Numbered from the stretch's first letter, positions 34,868-44,276 are shown. The stretch: DNA of 64,000 nt from Coriobacteriaceae bacterium (GCA_025757745.1 CP107217.1:2232001-2296000), one strand, 5' to 3'. Notes: generated from the sequence alone by a model not told the origin. Numbers and translations are program-made.

Positions 34868-35566
34868 CTAGCGCTTGTTCCTCCGGGACAAAAGAAGCGC
34901 GGCTATAAAAGCGATGATGGCAAGCGCCAGCAACACCAAAAGCAAAGCGAGCGTGTTGTCGCCCGTTGCCGCCAGACCAAGCAAGCCGGGCTTCTTGCTG
35001 CCAGCAGGTTGTACGGGGATCTTCTCGCCATCGTCTTCGGCGGTGATTTCCCAGCGAATTGCCTTGTTTGCGTCGGCAAGCTCGTTGCCCACCGACGTCG
35101 GGACACTTAGTTGCAAATTGAGTACCGTGCTGCCATCGCTCGTAAACGTTGCGACCTGCGTGGGATAGGCAAACACGCTGCCCGGCGTTCCCGTCTGGAG
35201 CCAACCGGCAGACGCATCGGCCGCCGACGCCGTTAGGGTAATGGGCGACAGCAGATGTGCCGTCTCGTGATCGACAACAGCCCGCACAAACACACGTACC
35301 TGGGACTTTACACCCGTGGCACGAACCCCAATCTGTTGCTCGCGTACATCGCCGGGCATTAGATCTTTAAAGGCTGGAAACAGATCGGGCTCCCCCGAGG
35401 AGTCCGTCGCTCCCGATACCGTTAGCTGGCGTGCATTTCCGTCATAGGCAATCGTGGGAATGTCAGCAAACGCACGTGCAGGAACGGCGAGCGCGATAAG
35501 GCAGACGATTGCCGCCATCACGCAATGCAAGAAACACGCAACGTCTTTACGAATCGGAGAGGCCAT
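34868..35566 (-). CDS. Secreted protein with LAATG sorting signal
   Basis: 232 residues. The signal peptide (about 1-34) ends ARAFA. The body is a single domain without recognised family. The C-terminus is a textbook cell-wall sorting signal: LAATG near residue 199, a 22-residue hydrophobic segment, then SRRNKR. LAxTG is the motif read by class E sortases of actinobacteria. GGAGGTG precedes the ATG at 35566, two bases after the stop of the gene before it. As the only wall-anchored product of the operon it may tether the others. No sortase gene is in the window. Confidence 0.8.
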   Translation of the reverse strand: MASPIRKDVACFLHCVMAAIVCLIALAVPARAFADIPTIAYDGNARQLTVSGATDSSGEPDLFPAFKDLMPGDVREQQIGVRATGVKSQVRVFVRAVVDHETAHLLSPITLTASAADASAGWLQTGTPGSVFAYPTQVATFTSDGSTVLNLQLSVPTSVGNELADANKAIRWEITAEDDGEKIPVQPAGSKKPGLLGLAATGDNTLALLLVLLALAIIAFIAALLLSRRNKR

Positions 35567-35568
35567 AC

Positions 35569-36138
35569 TTACGCACCTCCATGCGGCGGCACCAGCACGC
35601 CATCCTTGACTGCACAGCCCCATGCCTCTGCAGCTGCATCGCCGGGCGTGGATTGAATTGCCTGGGTCGAAATGTCAACGACCAGGTTCTTCCCATCTGC
35701 CTTCTGCTCAGTCACGCTCTTGATGAGCACATCGGTTTTGCCCATCGGAGCAACGGGAGACGTCCAGTAGTAGTACCCGTCGGACGCGACAACCCAAGAC
35801 GAGGCGGTGTTAGAAGCAGATGCCTTGGACACACTGCCCCACGCAATGACGTAGTCGGTGCCGGCAACTGGTTCATCCCACAGGCGCGCGCCATTCTGGT
35901 CCTGCCAGTAGATATCCACCGCAACACGCAGGTATGCCGGGGCCGAGCCGTTGTTTGTAATCATGACGTTGCTCTTCACATTGCCATCGAGCTTCTCATC
36001 TACCGAGGGCGCCACCGAACCAAAACCAAACTCGTTGACCAGCACGCCCGTAACCGAAAGCCACGCAAAGGTACCGGCAGCGCCAGCCAACAGGAGAACG
36101 CCAACAAGGAGGGCGACGATTTGCTTGCGCTTAGTCAT
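35569..36138 (-). CDS. SipW-dependent TasA/camelysin-like secreted protein 3
   Basis: 189 residues. The N-terminus KRKQIVALLVGVLLLAG is followed by GTFAWLSVTGVLVNEFGFGS, the pattern of signal peptides cut by SipW. The body has the TasA-like run SNVMITNNGSAPAYLRVAVD, then a Tyr-rich segment DGYYYWTSPVA. It probably folds as a jelly-roll fibre subunit. The start lies one base after the stop of the giant gene, with GGAGGA upstream. Confidence 0.8.
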   Translation of the reverse strand: MTKRKQIVALLVGVLLLAGAAGTFAWLSVTGVLVNEFGFGSVAPSVDEKLDGNVKSNVMITNNGSAPAYLRVAVDIYWQDQNGARLWDEPVAGTDYVIAWGSVSKASASNTASSWVVASDGYYYWTSPVAPMGKTDVLIKSVTEQKADGKNLVVDISTQAIQSTPGDAAAEAWGCAVKDGVLVPPHGGA

Positions 36139-36139
36139 C

Positions 36140-39100
36140 CTAGTCCTCCTTCTTCAGCGTGCCGTTTTTCCAAACATTCTTGGCACGCGAGCCACCATCG
36201 ACCCATTTGTCATTCGCGCGCGTGTTGACGCACGTCACCACGGTGTCGCCCGCACTCGAGGCAGACGAGATGATGAGCTCGGCAGATTTGCCGGGCGCCT
36301 TGCCCGGCGTACTCAGTTCACCCTCGTAGCGCCATGCCCAAGCCGTGTCTTCCTCGACGGTATAGGTGCCCGCCGGAGCAGCAAATTGCACGCTGCCGAC
36401 ATACCAGACCTCACCGTTTTCGTCGCGCTGCTCGCTAACTTTCACCTCGACCATGCGCGTCTCGGCAGGAGAACCCTCCGACGCCTTTCGCGTTACCTTA
36501 AAGCGGAACGTTTGCCCCATTGCGCTGGCGTCGGTAGTCTTTTTAACGATCGTCAGCGCATGATTCTGGGTAAATTTGAACACGGCATTACCGGGACCTT
36601 GCTCGCCTTCGCCTGTCTTCTTGGACTCCAGGCGGTTGACCAGGTCGAACGAGCCGCCACCCGAACCCAGACTGTAGAGCGAGACAAACTTGCCGTTCAC
36701 AGGCTTTTCCGCCGCAGAAACGCCCTCTGCACCAGGGCCGTAGCTTGCCTGCGTTACCGTAACAGTCAGTTGCGTCCCCATAAACGGCTTGGCAAAGCAG
36801 ACCTTAAACGGCGCATTGTCGGCACTGTCACCGACGGTGTTGGCCGCGGCGGGATCGAGCAGCCACTTAAGCTGCGCGGTCATAGTTACGGGGCTCGCGG
36901 GATCAGACGTATCGTTGGCAACCACGCGATACGTCACAGGATACAGGTCCATGTCACCCTTGACTGGCTCGCCCTTGAACTCATCCCAAGACTTTGCAGT
37001 GCCATCGGCACCCACATATCGCCACTCCAAGAAGAGCTCGCGCTTATCGCCATTGGCAGCAGCCTGTTCATCGAGCAGCGCGACGATCTTGGAGTGGGCG
37101 TCCGGGTCGTACGCCACGGATTTTTGCTCCATCACAGGATTGCCGCTCTCGTCCATTTTGGGAACATCGACCGTGTAGACAAAGCCAGGCTTACCGTCCT
37201 GCGCGCGCTCGTCGCCCGAGTCGACCGTCGCCGTAAAGATGACCGCCCCGTCGACGCTGTGATAGCGCACCTTATACGGCGTGACCTTGTACACCGCGGT
37301 ATACGTCGCGCCCTTAAAGGGTTCACTACCCTCGAGGGGATACTTATCGTCTTCGGTCATCAGAGTGTATTTACTATCGGATTCATAGTCACGCGACCAG
37401 CCGACAAAGTCGTACTTGGTGCCATCCTTGTCGACAACCTCAGCTGTAGCTCTTACTTCCAGCGAAATTTGATCGCCAGAGTCGGTGCGCGAAAGAGAAC
37501 GCACGGCATAGGGATCATCCAGATTAGCATCGATATTCGATTGGACAATTACCGCGCTGGCACGGTAGACCGGGTACAGCTCCATGGGGGCGTTGACCAC
37601 CGTGTTTTTAGTCACCATGGAAACGCCGTCCGACCAAACGACATAACCGCTGCTAGGCTCTGGCTTATTATCCGTCCAACCTACGAAGGCGTTGTATGCG
37701 CCCGTTGCAGCATCGATGTCTCCAATGTTATACGTTGGCAGCGGCATGCCATCTTTAAGGTCACCGAGCTTATCGCCCTCTTGGGCAAGCTTGCCGTCAA
37801 CGTCGGAGTCGTTGAGATGATACACCACCGCAATGGGCGTGTAGTAGGCCACAAACGTATAGGGCTTTCCGGGCTCCACGGGATAGGAATAGGCATTGCC
37901 GCCCTCGCCCGTCGGCTCAAGTTTCTTTACTGTTCCGTCGGAAAGCTCGATCTCGAGCTTCTTAAGCTGATAGGCGCCACCAGTACCGTCGGCATACACC
38001 GTCGTCGTAATGTCGGGGCTCACCGTAGCCACCACAGACCCGTCGTCTTGCGTGGTCAGCGTGGGCTTGATATCCCAGTTGGGTACGTTAACCCCATTAG
38101 TTCCGTCAAAGCCCTTGCGGTGCAGGTTGGTGGTGTAGCTAACGTCGTACTTTATGTACACGGGATAGGCATCCTGCCACTGGGTAACCTTGGACGCGTT
38201 GGTCGCCAAGTACGGCGTCGCTTTTTCCGGATCACTTGTCACATAGGGGTCACCGGCAACATCATAGATATAGTTCCAGACGTCAGAATCCTTCTGGACC
38301 TCGGCGGTCGAAATCCAACCAAGGAACTTATAGCCATCCACGGCCATGTCGGCATCGGTCGGAGAGGCTTCAAGCGTCAGATTGGGATTGACGTCGCCCT
38401 TCTTTCCGCCCTCGGGCTTATCGTTTACCGTCTGATTGGTATGGATAAACGGATATTTATAGGTGTAGGTGCTATCGGAGCCCAGCAGCAACGGGGCCTC
38501 ATAGCGTCGCGTGACACTCTTAACCGAGGCACCGCCCTTGCCATAAAAGCTGACGCTTGTCGTCACCATGGCGCGCATGTAATACTCCGAATCGATGCCA
38601 ATCTCGCTCTGAACGGGGTTGCCCACGCAGGTCCAGTATCCGCCTTGACGCTCGAGGGTCCAGAAATTTAAGCGGTATCGCTCGCTCGCCGGCCTAAAGT
38701 AAAACTTCAGCGCTCCTGCGACCCACTCGTCATCCAGCGTGCCCGAACCCGGGAAATCCGTATCGGCAATGACATTTTTTCGGGTATCCGCACCTGTATC
38801 GTTTTTGACCGTATGCGAATACGCCTTCAAAGGCGCCACGATGAGTGTCTCTGCCCCAAAGCGCCCCTCATTGCATTCGTCCTTATAGTTTTCCTTCAGT
38901 CCGTGATAGACGTGCTCGGGATCCCAGTGCACGATATTCTCCCGCACGTAGCTCGATCCGACCTGCTCGTTGAACGAGGTTTGGTACCCGTTCCACACAG
39001 AGCAGAGGAGTCTGGATTCCTTATAGGCATCGTTCGTCATAGACTTGACGTAATAATCCACGCGGTACTCAAAGCGCGCGGTATAGGTATGCGGAACGGT

Positions 39101-41599
39101 CAGGTCCACATTGTCGGGAAGCGTGTAACTGGGGTCGCGGCTTACGCGCACCTCGACCTCGGACCCATCGGCAGTCTGCTTGTTTTCGTACCAGCCCAGG
39201 AAGCGGTAGCCGTCAGGCAACGCGCCCCCATCGGACAAGGGCTTATTGTCTACACCGCGCACCTGCACTGTATAGACACTGGCGCCATCCTCGGAAGTCT
39301 GGACATCGACATGGGTGTTGCCCACGCCGACACGCTGGGTCTTATCTTCAAGCTCATCCTGTTCATTGCCCTCGAACACTGTCATGATGTTCGAGACGTA
39401 GTCACTGTACACCGGATAGAAGTCGGTCGGGCCAAGCACGGTAATCTCGGTACCGGCAGGATAGAACGCGCCGGCATTTTTTAGCTCGGCGAGCTGGGTC
39501 GAGGTAATGGCCGCATAGCCGCCGTTCATCCCAGCCTCGTCACTCGGCTGCGTCGTCCAGCCGATAAAGGTGGCACTGGCAGACAGAGTACCGCGGTCCG
39601 CAGGGGCAGCCGGCTTTAAACCGACACCATAGCGATACCAATCCGTCGACTTGTCGTGCGCGGCGCCACTCTTACAATCAAGCGTCTCGCCCTTAACGTT
39701 ATAGAACAGCACCTGCGCCTCGTACGAAGCGATAAACAGGTCGTTGCCCTTAAAACCGTCGGCCCCCTTGGCATTATCGGCGGTATAGGTTGACGTTTTC
39801 TCGTGCGCCTCGCTCTTCTGGACCTGCTTGCCGGCAGCCACCGCAGGGTCATCGGTCTTGCCGTTAAACCAGCTGTTGTCATGATCGATGCGGTTCACTT
39901 TAACCCCGGGCTCGCGGAACCAGCCCATAAAACGGTAGCCGCCGTTCTCCTTGGTCAGGCCATCAGGCTTTGCGGAGGTATCCTGCTTAAACGTTACCGA
40001 TGTATCGCCCTGGGCCAAACCCTGAGCCGTTCCCGCCAGCACGGCGCTCACGGCAAAGGCATACGGATCCGAGGTCGCCTGATCAATACCGAGTTTGGTT
40101 GCCGTAATTGTCGCGGTGCCCGCACCGGGAAAATCGATCGTCGCCTTAACGCTTTGGCCATGCACGGGAATTTTCAGCTTGTAATCCATCGCCCACTCAT
40201 TGGGGTGCGGGGCACCCAGGGCCTTGTCGTTAGCGGTCGAGCGCATGGTGCCGGCACAGAAGTCGTAGTCGTGCTCTTCCCACAGCTCGCGCGTGGTGTA
40301 GCGTTCGTCATCCCACGGACCATAGCCATCGCCCTTAGTGGTGCCGTCGCCACCAAACGAGGGGATTTTCTTTTTGGCAGGGTTGCCCTGGCTGTTGCCA
40401 GAAAGGCTCACACTCGGCTTAAAGTAGCACTCGGTGACCGTGGCATCATCCTTGTTGGCACGCGCGGCAATGCCGCCCAGGTTCACATCGTTTTGAATGA
40501 TGGGGATCACGGCGATGGGATTGTACTGGCGCGAACTCAAATCGCCCGCAAAATGGCTGCGGACGAGCTCGTTGCCCTCGGCGGTCAAAATTCGGCCCGC
40601 CAGGCCGCCTGTCCACGCACGCGTCACGGCGACGACGCCCACATATGACGCGGCATAGCTGTAGCACTGCGCCGTCGAGAAGCAGTCGATAATCTTGGCC
40701 TCGCCCGCCATGCAGCCCACAAAACCCGAGGCGTACACGTTGTTGCCGCCCAGGGCGCCAATAGCCACGTCGTACTTATTGGTGACGTCGGTCATGCCCT
40801 TCTCGGCAATCGAGCCGTCGTCCTTACGCGTCGGCGTCACGCGGCAGTACTCGATAGTCGAGTACTTAACGTAGCCGGCAAACGCCGCCATATACAGACC
40901 CTCACCGCCGAGCGCCTGCACGCCCGAGGTCGTATTGTTGACGGCACGGCCGCCACGGACCTCGCAGTTGTAGAGGGTGCAGCCGTCGAGCTCGCCGGCG
41001 ATGAGACCGCCCTCAAAGCCTGCGTTGGTAATGAGGTTGAGAGCATTGTTGGCGCAGGTCACGTGCAGCGTGCTCTCCATGACCATAACGTTTTCGAAGC
41101 GCGTATTGACGGCCTTGCCCACGATAATGCCACCGCGGAAGTCCGCCCACACGTTGGCGTCCTTGACCAGGAAGTTTTTGATGGTGGCACCGTTGGTCTC
41201 GGCAAAAAATCCCGTATCGCGCTCGGGGTCAAAAGCGTCTTTATCGTAGTTCAGGCCCTCAACGGTGTGGTTTTGACCATCGAACACGCCCTTAAACGGA
41301 TGCTCCTTGTTGCCAAACGACAGATGCTTAACGGTGTGCGAGACAATGGTCTTCATGTCGTCATCATTAAGCACGATATCGTTATCGAGATAAACGTGCC
41401 AGCCGGACGTATCGCGCTCGCGCGACAGCGCCACGTACACCAAAAAGTCAGCCTCGTTTTTGATGTGGAATTCGGTTTTGGCCTCGGGCACATCCTCGGC
41501 ATGCACCGCCGTCGGCAGCGCCATAACGCAGCAAAGGGCAATCGCCGCGACGGCAACTAGCCTGCTAAGCACGCCCCGGTTCATGTTCTTGATCTTCAT
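36140..41599 (-). CDS. Giant secreted adhesin with beta-helix and InlB-type repeats
   Basis: 1819 residues. Signal peptide to about residue 34 (PTAVHAED). Residues about 40-450 look like a GLUG-type right-handed beta-helix (DGQNHTVEGLNYD, GGIIVGKAVN, FEGGLIAGELDG). Six or more InlB B-repeat-like units follow, marked by FMGWF (about 558), FIGWT (679), FLGWY (800), FLGWI (1091), FVGWT (1305) and FVGWS (1399). Residues about 1676-1790 form a prealbumin-like domain (HALTIVKKTTDASAMGQTF, APAGTYTVEED). There is no LPxTG-like end, so anchoring must come from partners or cleavage. It sits inside the SipW operon, three bases after the gene before. Likely a host- or matrix-binding surface protein. Confidence 0.85.
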   Translation of the reverse strand: MKIKNMNRGVLSRLVAVAAIALCCVMALPTAVHAEDVPEAKTEFHIKNEADFLVYVALSRERDTSGWHVYLDNDIVLNDDDMKTIVSHTVKHLSFGNKEHPFKGVFDGQNHTVEGLNYDKDAFDPERDTGFFAETNGATIKNFLVKDANVWADFRGGIIVGKAVNTRFENVMVMESTLHVTCANNALNLITNAGFEGGLIAGELDGCTLYNCEVRGGRAVNNTTSGVQALGGEGLYMAAFAGYVKYSTIEYCRVTPTRKDDGSIAEKGMTDVTNKYDVAIGALGGNNVYASGFVGCMAGEAKIIDCFSTAQCYSYAASYVGVVAVTRAWTGGLAGRILTAEGNELVRSHFAGDLSSRQYNPIAVIPIIQNDVNLGGIAARANKDDATVTECYFKPSVSLSGNSQGNPAKKKIPSFGGDGTTKGDGYGPWDDERYTTRELWEEHDYDFCAGTMRSTANDKALGAPHPNEWAMDYKLKIPVHGQSVKATIDFPGAGTATITATKLGIDQATSDPYAFAVSAVLAGTAQGLAQGDTSVTFKQDTSAKPDGLTKENGGYRFMGWFREPGVKVNRIDHDNSWFNGKTDDPAVAAGKQVQKSEAHEKTSTYTADNAKGADGFKGNDLFIASYEAQVLFYNVKGETLDCKSGAAHDKSTDWYRYGVGLKPAAPADRGTLSASATFIGWTTQPSDEAGMNGGYAAITSTQLAELKNAGAFYPAGTEITVLGPTDFYPVYSDYVSNIMTVFEGNEQDELEDKTQRVGVGNTHVDVQTSEDGASVYTVQVRGVDNKPLSDGGALPDGYRFLGWYENKQTADGSEVEVRVSRDPSYTLPDNVDLTVPHTYTARFEYRVDYYVKSMTNDAYKESRLLCSVWNGYQTSFNEQVGSSYVRENIVHWDPEHVYHGLKENYKDECNEGRFGAETLIVAPLKAYSHTVKNDTGADTRKNVIADTDFPGSGTLDDEWVAGALKFYFRPASERYRLNFWTLERQGGYWTCVGNPVQSEIGIDSEYYMRAMVTTSVSFYGKGGASVKSVTRRYEAPLLLGSDSTYTYKYPFIHTNQTVNDKPEGGKKGDVNPNLTLEASPTDADMAVDGYKFLGWISTAEVQKDSDVWNYIYDVAGDPYVTSDPEKATPYLATNASKVTQWQDAYPVYIKYDVSYTTNLHRKGFDGTNGVNVPNWDIKPTLTTQDDGSVVATVSPDITTTVYADGTGGAYQLKKLEIELSDGTVKKLEPTGEGGNAYSYPVEPGKPYTFVAYYTPIAVVYHLNDSDVDGKLAQEGDKLGDLKDGMPLPTYNIGDIDAATGAYNAFVGWTDNKPEPSSGYVVWSDGVSMVTKNTVVNAPMELYPVYRASAVIVQSNIDANLDDPYAVRSLSRTDSGDQISLEVRATAEVVDKDGTKYDFVGWSRDYESDSKYTLMTEDDKYPLEGSEPFKGATYTAVYKVTPYKVRYHSVDGAVIFTATVDSGDERAQDGKPGFVYTVDVPKMDESGNPVMEQKSVAYDPDAHSKIVALLDEQAAANGDKRELFLEWRYVGADGTAKSWDEFKGEPVKGDMDLYPVTYRVVANDTSDPASPVTMTAQLKWLLDPAAANTVGDSADNAPFKVCFAKPFMGTQLTVTVTQASYGPGAEGVSAAEKPVNGKFVSLYSLGSGGGSFDLVNRLESKKTGEGEQGPGNAVFKFTQNHALTIVKKTTDASAMGQTFRFKVTRKASEGSPAETRMVEVKVSEQRDENGEVWYVGSVQFAAPAGTYTVEEDTAWAWRYEGELSTPGKAPGKSAELIISSASSAGDTVVTCVNTRANDKWVDGGSRAKNVWKNGTLKKED

Positions 41600-41602
41600 A
41601 GG

Positions 41603-42250
41603 CTAGTTCGCCTCCGGCCAGCCCGCGACGTCAAGCACGTCGAGGACGGTATCGCTTTCCTGCTGGTTTTTGGCCTGCACGGCCTGCACATCGATATCGA
41701 GCCTGAAGGAGCCGCCGCGCGCGGCATCGTGGTAGTCGTCCACAAAGCGCAGCGAGTCCATGAGGCTTTCCGTCATGGCGCCGGGGTCGAGCGTGCCGCC
41801 ACGCCCGGCCAATCCACGGTAGTAGTACCACCCATCGCCGCCATCGATCCACGGGGACCCCTCGCCCGCGTCCACATGAAACGCAACGTTGCCCGAGGCA
41901 TCCGCGCACGAGCCGTCGGGTGCCACTGACGTCATGTGCAGACGCGCGCGAACGTACTCAGGCTGCGTGCCGACGTTCTCCACGCGCACAATGCGGCTGA
42001 TGTCAGAACCCCCGGCCTTGGTGTCGGGATAGTCCCCGTGCTCGTTGGGCTCAAACGGAATCTCCTCGCCCTGCTCGTTGAGGGTGTATTCGCAGACTCG
42101 TACCTTCACGCTGCCAAACGATAGAACGTTGTTCGCCGGAACCATATCAACGGTAAAAGCCAGCGTGCCGCACAGGCACGCCAGGGCCAACAGCGCCATC
42201 GCGGCAAGCGCCAAGGTGCGTTTCTGATTGTCGGAAAGATTGTTGAGCAT
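41603..42250 (-). CDS. SipW-dependent TasA-like secreted protein 2
   Basis: 215 residues. KRTLALAAMALLALACLCGT is a signal peptide, followed by AFTVDMVPANNVLSFGSVKV, resembling the region after SipW cleavage in TasA-like proteins. Then come IVRVENVGTQPEYVRARL, the usual strand pattern for this fold, and a Tyr-rich DGWYYYRGL segment shared in type with the protein at 35569. Likely a minor fibre component. It lies downstream of the strong hairpin at 42281-42324. Confidence 0.8.
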   Translation of the reverse strand: MLNNLSDNQKRTLALAAMALLALACLCGTLAFTVDMVPANNVLSFGSVKVRVCEYTLNEQGEEIPFEPNEHGDYPDTKAGGSDISRIVRVENVGTQPEYVRARLHMTSVAPDGSCADASGNVAFHVDAGEGSPWIDGGDGWYYYRGLAGRGGTLDPGAMTESLMDSLRFVDDYHDAARGGSFRLDIDVQAVQAKNQQESDTVLDVLDVAGWPEAN

Positions 42251-42280
42251 TACGTTCGCCAGTCGTCGATAGGGGGGACC

Positions 42281-42324
42281 GAGATCCCGGCCCGAATATA
42301 GGGGTGGGGGCGGGCCGGGATCTC
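42281..42324 (-). promoter_or_regulatory. Intercistronic hairpin inside the SipW operon
   Basis: GAGATCCCGGCCC and GGGCCGGGATCTC form a perfect 13-bp stem with an 18-base G-rich loop. It stands just downstream of the first fibre gene on the minus strand with no T-run, so it may stabilise that message and make it more abundant than the distal genes. Confidence 0.6.
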
Positions 42325-42335
42325 AGTGGGGGGGG

Positions 42336-43040
42336 TTACTTCTTGGATTCTGCCCAAGTCTTAGCCTGAGCAACGGCGTTGGCGGCCGGAGTGGTCTCCT
42401 CGCCCTTCTGATCGGCGCCGAAGATGTAAGCAGAGACCGTCATCTTGGGGTTCTCAGCAACCATGGAGCCATCCAGGGTGCTGGGGAACACGACCTTGCT
42501 AAACAGCTCGCCGGTGTAGACATCCGCGGCAGCATCCTTAGCGCTCAGGACAGCAGGGCCGTTCGTGGAACCTTTAGCGTACATGAACAGACCGCTCAGA
42601 TACTTTCCGCCGGCAGAGGTGGTCACTTGACCGTCAACCGGCTTCCAGTTGTTGTTGAGTGCGAAGTACGGGATGTTCTCGTGAGCGGTGCCTTCCTTGA
42701 CCATGGCGTTCTTCACATAGATGAACACGTAGGCGTCGTCGGAACCCTTCTTGATGCCAACGTTGGGGTTCTTGTCGGTGGTGGTGCCAGGAACGATCTT
42801 GGAGTTTTCAACCCACTTGGTCTCGAACAGGTAGGCTTTGCCGTCATTCGTTTGGTCGCCGGGCTTCTCGGGATCAGTCGGATCAGGTTTTTTGTCCGTA
42901 GGGCCAAAGCTGCCGACCGTAAACACGTTCTCCAGGCTCTGCGTAGCCGTCAGCCATGCATAGGTGCCAACGCCGGCGGCCAGCACCAACAGCAGCAGGG
43001 CGGCAATGATGCCGTAGCGCTTTTTCTTCTTGTTTTCCAT
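42336..43040 (-). CDS. SipW-dependent TasA-like major fibre candidate
   Basis: 234 residues. MENKKKKRYGIIAALLLLVL is a short basic signal start, then GVGTYAWLTATQSLENVFTV gives the typical SipW context. The body is rich in Lys, Asp and Thr, with AYVFIYVKNAMVKEGTAHEN as the conserved strand pattern of TasA-type subunits. Position right after the peptidase and before a stabilising hairpin fits the major subunit. AAAGGAAG precedes the ATG at 43040. Confidence 0.8.
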   Translation of the reverse strand: MENKKKKRYGIIAALLLLVLAAGVGTYAWLTATQSLENVFTVGSFGPTDKKPDPTDPEKPGDQTNDGKAYLFETKWVENSKIVPGTTTDKNPNVGIKKGSDDAYVFIYVKNAMVKEGTAHENIPYFALNNNWKPVDGQVTTSAGGKYLSGLFMYAKGSTNGPAVLSAKDAAADVYTGELFSKVVFPSTLDGSMVAENPKMTVSAYIFGADQKGEETTPAANAVAQAKTWAESKK

Positions 43041-43111
43041 CGTTCTCTTCCTTTCGAGAATCGTCTTCCCCGGCAACGGCCCCCTACCGCCGCCGACGCT
43101 TTTCCCTGCCG

Positions 43112-43633
43112 CTATGAACGCCGCTCCCTCGCATGCACGCGGGCATGCTTGCCCGCAGGCTCGTCGGGAACCATCCGATCGAGCACTATCGACGCCGTGA
43201 TCAGCAGCGCCAGAACGGCCACCACAACAAGCAAACCAGGCATCGTCGTGCAATATGCGTTGACGAAGCCCAGGTAAGGGACACAAAAAGAAACAGTGCC
43301 GATAACACTCGAAAAAGGCGTCTGCTCGGCATCGTGCATGATGGTTCCATCTGCATTTTTGTTTGCGATTCCCTGCGTGCTAATCGTCTGCGCCACAGGG
43401 TCGATCTCGTACACCTGGTGCGTCACCACGGCGCCGTCCGATCGGTAAAAGGTTGCATTGTCGCCCACGGCAATATCCGTTGGCTCAACCTGGCGGACAA
43501 ACACCATGGAGCCAACGGGAAGCTCGGGTTCCATAGAGCCCGAAAGCACAGCAAAGGGCGTGTATCCAAATGCGCGAGGCACAAAAGAAACAACGGCAAG
43601 GGCTATGACAAGCGCGAACGCCAAGCTACTCAA
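43112..43633 (-). CDS. sipW: SipW-type signal peptidase I
   Basis: 173 residues with two membrane segments (about 4-24 and 130-152). Catalytic Ser33 lies in SGSMEPELPVG. At the general-base position there is VTHQV with His72 rather than the Lys of normal bacterial enzymes, which marks the ER-type SipW branch. These cut the special signal peptides of TasA-like proteins. The only in-frame start is a TTG at 43633; an in-frame TGA lies 15 bases upstream. The promoter at 43641-43669 would start transcription within a base or two of the TTG, so the message may be leaderless. The N-terminal stretch before the first helix is shorter than usual. Confidence 0.88.
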   Translation of the reverse strand: MSSLAFALVIALAVVSFVPRAFGYTPFAVLSGSMEPELPVGSMVFVRQVEPTDIAVGDNATFYRSDGAVVTHQVYEIDPVAQTISTQGIANKNADGTIMHDAEQTPFSSVIGTVSFCVPYLGFVNAYCTTMPGLLVVVAVLALLITASIVLDRMVPDEPAGKHARVHARERRS

Positions 43634-43640
43634 AAGTGCA

Positions 43641-43669
43641 ATAAATCATTTGAGTCTACGCGCCGTCAA
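43641..43669 (-). promoter_or_regulatory. Candidate promoter of the SipW operon
   Basis: On the minus strand TTGACG (43669-43664), 17 bp, then ATTTAT (43646-43641). The -35 is good, the -10 weak. Predicted start near 43634, next to the TTG codon at 43633. Confidence 0.45.
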
Positions 43670-44074
43670 AGTGATAATTCACACCCCTTGAGGACCTATT
43701 CGACCCATCCAAAGGTCAGCAAGTTTCAACAGGAACCGCAAGGCGCTTGAAAAGTGAGTCCGAAATAAGCCAATTTGGAATCTTTTCGTAATAAAAACAT
43801 AGCGATGTGCTACACATTTTTCAATGTTTTATCGCTAAATGCTACTTATTTTGGCGTAAGTGGTCATTTATCCCCAAATTAGTCTGTTTTATCCAATACT
43901 TATAACTAACCCCCTACGCAACTTCCCCATAGAAGGTTCGATTTTTTTGCGAAACTAAAATAATGGTACCCCCCCACATTAAAACAAACTACTGGAAGTG
44001 TCATTTATTTCCGACCCCTCCTTTGCCGGAGTTTTATGACAGCCCCATGTAGTTCGCAGCCCATAACCCTCTGA
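43670..44074. other. AT-rich intergenic region upstream of the SipW operon
   Basis: About 400 bases, much richer in A and T than the rest of the window (for example TTCAATGTTTTATCGCTAAA and TATCCAATACTTATAACTAA). No gene or clear palindrome is seen. Length and composition suggest extended upstream control of the SipW operon or foreign DNA left at a junction. Confidence 0.5.
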
Positions 44075-44262
44075 AAACCGTGTCCCAGCATTCGCTTGCG
44101 AAATGGGATGCGGTTGCCACAGAGCCCCCAACGGGAAACCGCATCCCATTCCAAAGGCGGGACGCAGCTTCCGCAACCCCACCCATCCGGAAATCCCATC
44201 CCACTCCGCACACATCCGGGCATAGAACAATCAGCTTACTAGGCCTTCCATCAATAAAGGGG
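44075..44262. repeat. Array of palindromic units with conserved flank (array B)
   Basis: AATGGGATGCGGTT pairs with AACCGCATCCCATT across a short spacer, then GGGACGCAGCTTCC and a final half unit GGAAATCCCATCCCACTCC. The following 52 bases match the flank of array A at about 44 positions (ATCAGCTTACTAGGCCTTCC, ATCAATAAAG). The two arrays bracket the SipW operon in the same orientation. Confidence 0.78.
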
Positions 44263-44276
44263 CGCCCTCGTGTCAT

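Noticed and set aside
35951..38671. 906-codon plus-strand open frame
   Set aside because: Antisense to the giant adhesin gene, which has a signal peptide, repeats and tight operon spacing.
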